Source: Bigelowiella natans CCMP2755 (Eukaryota > Cercozoa > Chlorarachniophyceae). From it: a stretch of DNA of 59,416 nt. The stretch spans positions 17,501 to 76,916 of the forward strand of contig ADNK01000108.1 in NCBI GenBank assembly GCA_000320545.1, given 5' to 3'. The notes beneath the pieces are model-generated. The model did no database searches. It was not told where the DNA came from and worked only from the letters and a program-made list of their open reading frames with translations. Position 1 is the first letter of the stretch, and every line of letters begins with the position of its first letter. Made by a program: the position numbers and the translations under genes. Below, one piece after another: positions 23,921-35,371 of the stretch.

Positions 23921-25089
23921 AACTCGTTCAGCTCTTTGCCTCCCTCTTGCTCCAAACATTTCCGCTCATTTTTACTACAGTTTATATCATCACCACTGTC
24001 CTCACGATTATGATCATCATCATCATCGTCATCATCCTAGTCGTCGTTGTCATCGATCATTGTTTTCATCATTTCTTCTTCTCCTCTATCTCTCCCTCCT
24101 CCATCTCCTCCTCCTTCCAGGTAGTCGAGGAGCAGAATAACCCACAATTGCAGAAGCTGACGCAGTACCTTCATCTTGCGGCTAAGACTGCCCTAGACAC
24201 ACTGATGCCATCACCCGTGCACGTATTGCGCCAACTCATCGATATAGATGACCCCGAGTCTCGCCGCCTGCAGCTTGATGACCTCATGCGCCAAAAACAA
24301 GTTGAGTAGTGAGCAGTTGTAAGAGGCCATTTTAGGGTGGGAAGGAGGAGGAGGAGGAGGAGGAGGAAGAGGAGGAGGAAGCTCTTGAGTGGGCCTGATG
24401 ATGATGGTGATGGGTGATGGTGGTGGTAGTGGTGGTGGTGATTATGGATGCATGATAGATATGATAGATTTCAGAATTATTTCATCAACGATGTCTACGG
24501 TTGGTCGGCCGACACTAGTCTGCCCCTCTCCTATCACGCCGTGTGTGCAGAGGAACTAGCAGTGTATATCAGGGGTGACCCAGCCTTCCTTTGTACATAT
24601 GCGCATGGCAGCGAGGAGAAGAGTAAGTTATCTAATCTTGTCCCCCTGCCCCCTCCCCCCCACAAATAGGTGGACACGAAGAAGCTGCTGGATCTCTGCG
24701 GACGGCTCCTTGAAGAGTATGAAGCAGGGCGTGGGGCTCCCGAATCCGTACCGCGCGTCGTCCACCAGCTCCAAACGTTGCAGCGTGAGATCTACCAGTA
24801 CTGCCTGCGTAACACTAAAGAATCTGATATGGACCTGCAGCCTGAGACGCTGCGGATGATACCGGAGAGACCGGCGATGACCGAGCAGGAACGACGCCCG
24901 CAAATGGACGCTATCAAGGCACTCATCCCGGAACGGGGCGCCGATGATGATGAGGACGCTATCAGGCGGAGAGTGGTCTCCGACGAGGTGCGGCGTCGTA
25001 TTGATGCAATCGATGCAGCCGGTGGTGGGGACGACGGCTCAGACGATCTGACATTTCGGGAGAATTCGACCCCGCGGCGGAAGAGTTGA
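18678..25089 (+). CDS. Unrecognised 701-residue protein with organelle-like N-terminus
   Basis: Fourteen exons join in phase (18678-18845, 19071-19110, 19604-19734, 19968-20117, 20249-20437, 20810-20970, 21159-21245, 22068-22176, 22563-22810, 22993-23047, 23270-23392, 23712-23756, 24121-24300, 24670-25089), 2106 nt. The N-terminus (MRSILARLSALGRGGYLQW) is basic and acid-free, then comes a hydrophobic stretch GACSLPIALLVLATQ at about 37-51, suggesting a presequence with a membrane segment. The rest is charged and mostly helical, with recognisable pieces such as ITERITFEEDESRQAEMRE, HALNEAG-like loops and a glycine run of about 15 residues from a (GGA)n tract near 22677-22712. The C-terminus is acidic with RRR clusters. 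I know no family with this sequence. Exons two, ten and twelve are the least certain. Confidence 0.7.
19517..24378 (+). repeat. Dense microsatellites in introns of the 701-residue gene
   Basis: They include (TC)n running straight into (CA)n at about 19517-19590, (TAC)n at 19757-19790, (TA)n at 19903-19938, (TC)n at 20575-20608 facing (GA)n at 20676-20724, (ATC)n at 21500-21535, (TAC)n at 21845-21880, (TA)n at 23428-23460, (TC)n at 23878-23915 and (GGA)n at 24346-24378. The TC and GA blocks about 70 bp apart near 20600-20720 are complementary and could pair as one long hairpin. Confidence 0.85.
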
Positions 25090-25795
25090 TAGAATAGCAT
25101 CGGACACAATGCGGCGAGCAAAGACTGAAAGGGAAGGGCGCTGAAAAGCTCATGCTCGATGCATCGATGAATACTCGTTTCTGCATATGTTTTGGCAAGC
25201 TAGCAAGCACACATATATTGTCGGAACACAATCAAAACACAGCACTATACGTGGCAACGGTTTGCATTCCTAGAACGCACAGCTTGGCTAATCTAGCAAT
25301 TCGCAGCCGCCGCCATCACAATAGCTAATGCGCACGTGCAAGATATCATCACATTGTAACTTTGCATGATATAGTGCACGAGCTAGCGAGGGCAGATTCC
25401 TAGAGCTGTATTTTTTATGCATGCTTTGTCATATAGCGGCGTACTAAGCTAGCTAAGGTCATGCGGCGTCAATAAATTGAGTAAATTTCGCTGACAATCC
25501 ATGTGCAATTGTGCCGCTGCAACATGTCAATGCCTGTCGTTGGGCATGGCCGGTTATTCCATGGAAATTTCTACAGTTTAAAAAATTCTCGACATGAGTG
25601 GCAGTTGCATCGTTGCATTTTTGGTTCTTTGCCTTTATTCATCAAGCTCAGTACGTAATCGACACAATGACCATCACGTCGCGCAACTGAGGAATGATCC
25701 GCCCAGTCTTGTAACAAAAGATGCCGTGGCTGTAAACTTGTGCAGCAGTAATTAAATACTTTGGCAACCACGCACGTCAGCAACATTGAAGCACA
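25090..25795. other. Tail-to-tail spacer with word-rich island
   Basis: It lies between two converging gene ends. About 25190-25450 is rich in AAGCTAGC, TGCATG, GTGCAC, GCGCACGTGC and CTAGCT words. No gene is seen. Confidence 0.5.
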
Positions 25796-26269
25796 TCATA
25801 GCGATGGCAGTTGCGCTGAGTCGGTTAGCAGATTAACAATAAAGCACGCCGCCTGATCGCTGGGGTTCGCGCCTTTCGTCGCAGTAGTACCTGAATAAGC
25901 CCTTTTTTGACCGTCCCCACCTACACCACTGTCTTCGTGGCCAGCATCAGAAGGAGAGAGGAAGGCCCATTCGACGACACGCTCTACGAAATCTGCGAGA
26001 AGGATCTCGAGGATGCCATGAGAATCACCCCCAATTTTTGAGAAGAGGCTGTCAAGCCTTGCTACAGTGGATCTTAGCACCGAATCTTTGTCGCGGCCAC
26101 TTTCTTCCGAGAGCGCACGCGCGACGTCAAGGCGGATCGAGCGGTCCGCTAAGTCTAATCCGGAAGCAGCAAGAGCCACACCTGAGGAGTACACAGGCAA
26201 AGTAGGGGAAAACCGACAGGGGCATAAACAAGAGCCTTGAGAGATTCACCACGGTGGTAAAAAGACACC

Positions 26270-26306
<37 letters not shown>

Positions 26307-26624
26307 GCACAGTAGTAGGAAGGTGTAGTGGAAGTTGCGGCTGCTGCTGCCGCCGTGCTCAACGTGGTAGTTTGTTTGTTCTATTATAAGCTCGCACGCC
26401 GTCTTCGTCGTAAGTGTCATTGCTATTCGCTGTGCGACTCCTACCACAGTCAAGGCCCGCACTCTTCCAGCTCTCTACAAAACTAACTGGATATCGGATG
26501 CTGATGAAGTCGGCGAGGAATGAGGCAGCAGCAGCGGTGTCTGAGGAGAACTGCTCGCGGAGAAGGGCAACAATCAGGGTTAAGCCTGTAGGTATAAAGG
26601 TTAGAATTAGCACGTAGGGACTTC

Positions 26625-26673
<49 letters not shown>

Positions 26674-28333
26674 TATCGTTTCCTGCTTACACCTCTCCTC
26701 TCCCTGCCACATGCATACTCTTTATACCGTGAATGAGTCTTGCTCGGGTAGAGAGGGTTGTGTCCACTTTTGCGAAGTAGGCCGTTGAGAATGAGGCCTT
26801 TCGGAGAACGTACCTGAAGACCACCAAGAAGAAAGTGCTTTAGCGATGATTTTCTTAGATTCACCACTGAATTAGAATAAGGAAAGAATATTATGGAAGG
26901 GCGAAGGGGCTCTAAAGTATCTTCATTGTCACCACGATATCATCACATCATCATCGTCATCATCATCATCATCATCGTCATCATCATTTCTCGACTTTCC
27001 ATAAAAGATCTCTTCCTTTGATGGCGAGACGACAGTCACGGAGAACGCTCCCTTCGATGCGGAGTTGCGTTGGTATTGCTCTGGTTCATTATGTTTGGTC
27101 TTCCCGACTCCTCTTTCTCCTCCTCCTCCTCCTCCATTCCCCCCCGCTGCTTGTGAAATCGAGGAGGGCCCCTTAGCTGTTTGAATGAGGTGAAACCAAT
27201 AGGGAGGGATATACAGCACGTCGCCTGGACGCAGCGAGAAAGATAGTGCCGCTGGATCTACGAATCACAGTAGAATCGAGAATACCGTCAGCCACGCATT
27301 GCGCTCGAGTTGTCAGGGGTGGGGTGGGAGGAAGTGTTGGCGCAGGATTGACAACGACAGAAACAGAAACGTAGTACGTCTTGGCCGATGTTTCGCGGAC
27401 TTGTGCATCTGTCGATGAGCTGAGTGGATGGACGGATAAAGAGGAATACCTAGATGCGAGAGGGGGGGGAGGGAAGAGTTATAATGGGCAATATCACTCA
27501 AAAATAAAATGCGTCCTAGCCCCATCGAAAACAAACTTACGCTCTTCTCGACTCTGCAACTGAAATTCTACGCATCATTCGGGCTTTTGACATTATTACA
27601 TATTTGCCAGGATCTAGCGATAATCTACGATACGATAGACATGCCGCACAAACGCAATATACTGCAGCATATTCTCGCTTTGTTATGAAGATAGTCATTT
27701 TGTTGTAATGAAAAGGGGCAAAGGCTGCGCTGCGTGTTGTCGTTTCAACCATTGCAAACAACACAAATCAATGAGGAAACGTATGTGCGGTGACGTACTT
27801 CGCCAGGCCCGAGGGGGGTACCTACTCAGTGCAACAATGAAAGAAGGAGGTTTTCGAGGGGGTGGGGATAATTGGTAAATAATGTTAAGTCACGACAAAA
27901 ACGACGACATCGAGCGACAACAATCCCTAGCATAAAAAAGAAGAAAGTTTGGCCATATATATCGAGGCCATGGGTGAGGAAGTACTCCTCACTCTGTCTT
28001 ATTATTTTCAGATGTAATCGGGCAAGACGAGAGGAAGGGCGGGGGACTGACAGAGTAATATCTTTCCTTCCCGACAAGAGAGTATGGAAGTTGTGCGAAG
28101 GATCATAGTGAAGCTGTGCCGTCACTGAATCTCCGCTAGCCCAGCTGCTCGATGGTTTATCATCATCATCATCATCATCAACAACAACAACATCATCATC
28201 ATCAACAACATCAACAACAACAACAAGGACAACGACGACGACGACGAGGAGGAGGAGGATGCGATAAGACAGACCAGAGAAAGGTCACTTCAATCTATAC
28301 CATTGCTTTTAATATCACCCTACAGCACCGACA

Positions 28334-28381
<48 letters not shown>

Positions 28382-28400
28382 CATGCACTACTGCTACTAT

Positions 28401-28438
<38 letters not shown>

Positions 28439-29097
28439 TTACATCGTCGGTGTCGGTTTCATTGTCTCTACGAGGTCCCGAAATCGGCGCTCACGGACGA
28501 ACAGATCCCCATAATGCTGCACCGAAAACGGAAGGAACGACAAGAGGGAATAGGAATCAAAAGCAGAGATTAGATTTTCCTTCTCACAGTACGGAGCTTT
28601 GTCCAAACATCACAGTTTTCCTTCTCTTCTTCATGTTTCTATTCGTATTGGGAAGGAAGCAGCACCGGAACATGCGCGACAATATCCTCGCAGTAGGCCT
28701 CGGCTGGGCCGAAGAGATATCTTATCAAGCACACATCATACGTCCTTGTCAGTCGTAATAACTACAGTACCATGTGTCTTTCCTCCCCCTAACCCTCCCC
28801 CCCCGCTCTTCTCCATTGTCTGTCTTTTCTGTCTCGCTCCCTCACCGATATTCACCCGGAGGTGACTCAACCTGTGGGCGTGGATGAGGGGAGAAACAAG
28901 CAATTGTCACCGCAAAGTAAGGAATGAACATGATACGGATGTAGAAGAAAAATGGTTCATGGAGAGTGTTAGTGTTGAGATCAATGTTCTCATCAGAGTA
29001 TTCGGAGTAACCCTACGACGTATATCTATAAGTGTCTACGACTCTATTTAGGTGTCTTCGAATGTATTTAAGTGTCTACGTATCTATTTCAGTAGAT

Positions 29098-29146
<49 letters not shown>

Positions 29147-30253
29147 CGCGCGCGTGCGTGTTCGCGTGTGTGTTTTGTAGTTTTTTGCAGGTTCATACGA
29201 TGGCATCAAGCCCAACGTCGTGCAACACCTGATACAATAATGGTTACAACCAATCTCATATTTTATCATCGACTTCGTCGTTTCACATGATCACTATTAT
29301 CAGCTCATATCACCCGCACAGTATCCTTCTCTCTTTGTGACATCCAATGCCGTCGTGCCCCCCCCTGTTCTCCTCCATCTCTGTATCCGCTGGCCTTCTC
29401 ACGGCGAAACATGACGAAGGTCGAGTTGTCTTCTTGTGCATACACGTAACGTGGCATCAGAGGTTTTGTGCGTTGTGTATTTCCATAGCCATGGCTGCTG
29501 AGTGTGCCTTCATCTTGGCGATCGCCGTGATTACGGCGGCGGCGGCGGCTGTTGCTGCTGCTGGTTCTGCAGCGTTGAGAGATGTTCGTGAGGGACCAAA
29601 AGCCTTCGGGCTGAGTGCGTAGCCAAGATGATGTAACCCAGCTATTGCGAAGGATCACAGGCTATGTGTGCAGCAGCAGCAGCAGCATATCATAGAGAAG
29701 ATGAGGAAGAAGAAGGACGGTGAATAAAACCATGATTGTGTGTTGCCCAATTTTGTGAATGGCGATTGCAAACAGTCTTCTTCTCTCGCTGTAAGTGGAT
29801 TTAGTTCTCCTCTCCCTCTTTTCATTCCTCTACCTGGGCCGACTTGGCGATCTCATATATATCAAATTGGGCCTCATCATTATCACTACAATCCAAAATT
29901 GTAATTCTAGGCGGCAACTCGTCTGTTTCGCTCCCCCCCTTCTCCTCGCCCCATAATCTGAGGTACGAGGCTGCCCATGCCGAGAGCAGAAGTCCTACTA
30001 TTAACGTCCTCGCAGCTGAGGTGAATATTGGAAAATTTTGCAAAATCAATGCACTGGAAAACGATTACAATCTCGTATCGTTAAATAATGGGCTATAACG
30101 AACAGAAAGGCCGAGGGCTGTCGGCAGCCATGCTCGAATCTTTTTTCTGGAAGAATCACGTACAAGATCCAGTACAAATACATCTAGGTTCATTTGTTCC
30201 TAAAAACGTCGACTTCTGAATGGATTTTCGATCTACGACAACATACCTTCCAT
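25796..30253 (-). CDS. JmjC/cupin-type oxygenase domain protein with N-terminal signal anchor
   Basis: The ATG at 30253 lies in a 7-nt first exon (30253-30247) joined in phase to 30015-29834, giving MEAARTLIVGLLLSAWAASY, a signal peptide or anchor. The next exon begins at 29610. Exon pieces GDLFVRERRFRDLVETM (about 28510-28450) and QLHYDPSHNFHTLLSGRKDI (about 28115-28050) match a JmjC core; HYD supplies the H-x-D metal ligands. The exon near 27260 gives LRPGDVLYIPPYWFHLIQTA, which supplies the distal His and the usual PGD-x-x-YIPP motif, and later FSVTVVSPSKE. Last exons near 26610-26480 and 26180-25796 are helical. Fe(II)/2-oxoglutarate oxygenase activity is expected for the family. A secretory-pathway location is inferred. 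Exons between 29300 and 28150 are only partly resolved. Confidence 0.7.
26276..29138. repeat. Microsatellites within the JmjC gene
   Basis: Introns carry (CA)n at about 26276-26305, (TA)n at 26631-26671, (ATC)n at 26940-26985, mixed ATC/AAC repeats at 28156-28245, (AC)n turning into (AG)n at 28331-28378, (TAC)n at 28390-28437 and (TG)n at 29105-29138 leading into GC-alternating bases. Confidence 0.8.
29031..29093. repeat. Three imperfect 20-bp tandem units
   Basis: Units of the form AGTGTCTACGxxTCTATTTA follow one another three times with a few differences (about 29031-29051, 29052-29072 and 29073-29093), just before the (TG)n tract. They lie within the JmjC gene, in sequence I take as intron. 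Confidence 0.6.
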
Positions 30254-30476
30254 GTCGCGATTGAGCGAAGACGGGCGACTACCCTTGCCCAGTTGACGGA
30301 AACGCATTGTTGCAGTATACACATACCGGTAATGGGAATTCCTTTTAACTAGCGAGTTAGAACGAGAATTCAGGAATTTCTTTGTCGCAGCAATGAAAAT
30401 GCTAGCGTTTCTTCGAAATTTTTTTTGGGCGCAAGAGAGATTCTGATTTGCTATCCCACATCCAAGTTCCACAGCC
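30254..30476. promoter_or_regulatory. Compact bidirectional promoter region
   Basis: Only 223 bp separate the JmjC gene start from the RBR gene start. The plus-strand ATG at 30477 sits in ACAGCCATGG, a strong start context. No clear TATA box is visible. Confidence 0.5.
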
Positions 30477-31534
30477 ATGGGGCAGAACCACACCTCAATG
30501 GCCAAGGCCGTTGCTGGGGAGAACGGGACGATAGAGACGTGGGAATTATCGATGCTCATCTCCATGTTGAAGTGAGTTATTAGAAATCTCAGTTTATACA
30601 CATACGAAATGCTTTACGTCGCTCGCGCGATTTGATTGTGTGGGTTGTACATGTACAAAGTCTCTACCGTTCCTCCACTGGGGCTCTTCAAGAGGAGAAG
30701 ATCAAGCGCTTGATTCTTGAGGCTGATACTAACCAGGTGCACATCTTTGCGCTTGACACAAGATACTTATCGTATCACATTCGTGTCCAAAATTGATGAC
30801 GACTGACGTTTTTGGTCAAAAGCATCCAAGCCTCGGAACTCAACACTTCAACATTCTTTTGTCGCGTCAACTGATTTATAGGATGGTAAAATATCGGTAA
30901 AAGAACTTGCAAGTTGGCTGAAAAAAACCTTCGAAGGGACAACTACGTCATGGGGGGATCGAGTCCAATTGGTTGAGAATTTTCGTGCGAGGAAGAAAGC
31001 ATTACCGGCAATATTTCACCCCGTGGCACGTGAAAGTGTTCAACTGATTAAACCAGCCAGACGACACTGCTACAGTAAGAAGCAGGTGGCGTAGAATTTT
31101 TTAAATGGTGTGAGGAGAAAAAACACGAAGAGATTCACCATCAAAAGCATTCGACGGTTACCACACACACACATACATACATGTAATATGTGTGTGTGTG
31201 TGTGTGTGTGTGTGCGTGCGTGCGTGTGTATTCTCACGTCGCTTGCTTAACATTCTCCGGTTCTCCTTGTCGTCGTCTTCCTTTTCCTCAGACTTGCAGG
31301 TTTACAAATAAAGGCGATCCAGACAGAGAACCCTGTGAGAAGTGCATTGAACGTCGATGCCAGTGGTGGGTCACAAAGGCTCAGACCCGCATCGTGGATC
31401 CGAACGAAATGCTAGTGAAAAAGGTGTGGTGGGAACAATGAAGAATTGAGGATGGGGGCAAAGTTGTGGAGAGATATTCGTATTCAAGTGAAGCCTATAC
31501 ATGGGCATAAATTTTCAATACATTCAGTATGCGC

Positions 31535-31565
<31 letters not shown>

Positions 31566-32170
31566 AAGGCGACACGGTATCCGTTCGAGTATGTGTGGCG
31601 TCAGTCACGGCCCTTCCTACATCTCAAAGTGGAGGAGGGCGTCGGATTCCAGAAGGTGGTTGCAGCCGGTCTAGACGTAGGAGTACTAGCAGTAGTAGTA
31701 GGATAAGAAGAAGAAGGAAAAGGGGAAGAAGAAAGGAAAAAGAAAGATTCACAAGTTTAATAAGAGGCGGTAATTGTTGAAGCAATGCTCTGCAACGTAA
31801 TGACGAAGTAGCGGTGTTATATAACAAACCGCGAGAATTCGCTCCGAAATAAACACTTAAAACTCACATCCCTCTCATATCCCCCTGCTCTCTGTCTCCC
31901 TTTTGTGCGTTGCGTTGCTCATTTCTCAGGGTATGAACATATTCCTGGTGGTGAAGCTCTACGGCCCCTCATCCGACTCCAAAGGTGAAGACGGGAAATC
32001 AGCAAGGGGGGAGGGGGACACAAAGACGGGATCGGTTCTCAGTCAGGTCTTAAGTGGAAGGGGAACACTCCTGCACAAGGTTGTAGCAGCAGCAGTAGCT
32101 CTTTCGCACCTTTCGCACCTTTCGCACCTCCATACAAACTTTTGATGATTTGTGTGGGATGCTTGGGTGT

Positions 32171-32203
<33 letters not shown>

Positions 32204-33400
32204 GTTTTGGCTGACGCGATATCATCTACGATGATGGCGCCGCCGACGTCGTCAGCACCGCGCTGCTACGAAAATGAATACAGAGTCTCCGATATGGGAA
32301 GCGGCAGTGTTCACAGCCTGGGGAGATAAGGTTGTTGATTGAGAAGTACAAGAAGTATGCGGTGTTTATTTTCGCCGAGAACCGTCGTATCCGTACATGT
32401 ACACCCCCCTCCCCCCCTAATAATAACGGGTTGTTAGTTCTTCTACCACAAAACTGACAACAACACAGTGGACGGATACGACAGGCTTGCCGCATTCAAT
32501 GATAACGCCCAAGCCAGTATCATATTCTCACTCGACTGGCTTGCACCATTCACCATTCGTTCTTCGGAAAATAGCCAAATTTACAATCGATGGATGATAT
32601 CCTTGAGCAACAACCCGCCTTACTATTAATTACGCAGGCCGAGGGGAAGAATCTCCATGGCTACGTGCTGGCGATTGAGGCGTGGGACTTCAGATTCGAG
32701 AAAAGGGAAAACCGGCTCGTCGGGATCTCCTACGTGGAGCTCGGGTGAGAAAGGAGTAGCCAACTTAAATCCTATAAATACTTCACCGCCTAGGATGATA
32801 ATGATGATGGTGATGATAATGATGATGGGTGAGGAGGTGATGGCGGCGCTGATACAATAATTATGAGACAACATCATTGGCTGCTACGCTGAGAAGAACT
32901 CTGCTCTACCTCCTCTTCACAGGAAAGGTTGCGCTCGCTCTGGCTACGAATCGCATTGCTGGGTAGAATGTAGCAGCACCTCCAGATAGTACTGTTGATA
33001 ACTTTCTTCCTTCGATGTTCCATCTCTTTGATGACAATAGAACAACACCCCCATTACCGCTATTGTCCTTTGCGTGACGTATCTGACCCTCAACCCTCTC
33101 TTTTCACCCCCCCCCCCCCCCTCCCGGGGCATTTATTTTGACCTCTCGTGCACCGCTATCGTTCTTTATGGAAGGTGTCGGTATCCCATCCCATCACACC
33201 GACCGACAAGCAGCGTGCACGTGCCAGGAAAATAGAGCTGATGCTCAAGGCAGACCAGATTCGTCGCCTGCTCGGATCCGATCCCGACAACTCGAAGCAT
33301 CTGAGCAAAAAGGGCCTTGCAAGACTGCAACACGCCCTTGCAGCGTCACGTCATCCACTTGAATTGGGGAAGGTGTGCTGTGTTGTTGTTGTTGTTGTTG

Positions 33401-33442
<42 letters not shown>

Positions 33443-33604
33443 GCTGCAAGTTGGTAAGGCCAGTAGCATCGAATTCTACGAGGAACTCTTGCTGCTGCAT
33501 GTATGTAATTTGATTCATTTATATCACTGACGACGTTCTATTTGTTCTTCGGCACGTCATTTTAATTTTTTGCTGCCATTGGAAACCATTTGTCGTCATC
33601 CTCG

Positions 33605-33638
<34 letters not shown>

Positions 33639-33949
33639 AAGTTTCTCCTCAACCAGGCTGATCACGATGCGGACGGGGGAATCGATGTGGGGGAGCTTTG
33701 CCTCTTCTTCTATAACAGCGGTGCGGATCCCAAGCAGCTGGATGTTCTCAAAAACTTCCTAGAGGAGGAGGGGTGTGCAGGGGGAGTAAAGGGAAGGGGG
33801 GGGGGGGGAGACGGCAAGGAAACGACGGGAGGAGCGACGACGACAATCGGAGAGAGGAAGAACAAGACGATGAAGACAAAGGCAGCATTGAAAGGTAGGT
33901 GTCAAAGGAAATGAGTTACTACATCGATATTCAAAAATGTGTAGTGCTT

Positions 33950-33988
<39 letters not shown>

Positions 33989-34121
33989 AACTCTTCTTAC
34001 GATGGAATTAGCTGCTGCTAGCATACTCCATTTTATCCCGATTTCTCTTCCCTGCCCACCCTCTCCTCGGACTGCTCACGACCTTCTTTCCTACTTAATT
34101 TCTGCTCCCCCCCCCCCCCTC

Positions 34122-34168
<47 letters not shown>

Positions 34169-34402
34169 GATACCCCCCTCCAGGCAGCGATAGAGACTTT
34201 GACACGAAAGCGCAGCAGGAGGTGCGAGAGGAAGGCTTGAAGAACGAGCCGTTGGAAAAGAGATACCCGAATCTTGACCTCAGGGAGGGAGATCCAAAGC
34301 TGCGGTTGCGCATTGAGTATCATGCTAATCAGCAGAAGTTATTGACGTGCTCGGCGTGCATGGACTCATTTGCGGAAGATGATAGAAGCATGTGCGTACT
34401 AT

Positions 34403-34434
<32 letters not shown>

Positions 34435-35335
34435 TTACTACTACAACTGCCTTTACTGCTATTATTACAATTGCTATAAATAAATGGAATAGAATGAAAG
34501 CGATATTACAATACGACTGCTGCTGCTGCTGCCCTTGTCCTTAAACACACACACAAACAAACAATAGCCTACGCACTTCCTCTCCCGTTCTCGCACTCTT
34601 CCTCCCCATAAAATACATTCTACATACAGACACATACACATGTTAATAAACACACCCGTGTGCATGCTACTTTATACTGTGCCTGGAACAACACACGGTA
34701 TATAGGAAGAGTCTCGCATGCTCAAAGGGGCACATGCTCTGTAAAGGATGCTCTCGGTCGTACATCGAGTTCTGCAGCAAGAACTACGCAACTGGAAACA
34801 TCCCGATAAAGTGCCAGATCTGCAAAGAAGTGTACGTCGTTGGAGAGCGTAGAAATGCTACTGAAAAGAAGAAGGAGGAGGAGGAGAAGAAGAAGTTTGT
34901 TTACAATGACCACAATGATAGTGACGATGGTGATGGAGATGCTGCGGTGCGGCTCATAAGTGATATTTGAAACTTGCCATATTTGCGCACATAAATGGTG
35001 CCTAGATTTCCGTTCCTAAAATTGAGTTTTCAAATGAGAGAGGTGAAAGTATAGAAAATGTCAAAACCTTCAAATAAGAAATAATTGGTTCTCCACCATT
35101 ATTGAACGTAGCTATCATCGTTGCCATCTTCATTTTATGGTAGTCTTTATCGGGTGCGTGTTTCGTATAATGGCTTCCACTTAATGCTGCTTTAGATATG
35201 AAGATCGACTCATTTGCTACCTATGCGACGACGGTAAGAAAAACAGAAGTAATGTGTTGAAATGGGAAAGTATCATGCACCAATTTAAACTGCTTTCTTA
35301 CTTCAAACACTCCATTCTCCAGCCAATTCGTAAAC

Positions 35336-35371
<36 letters not shown>

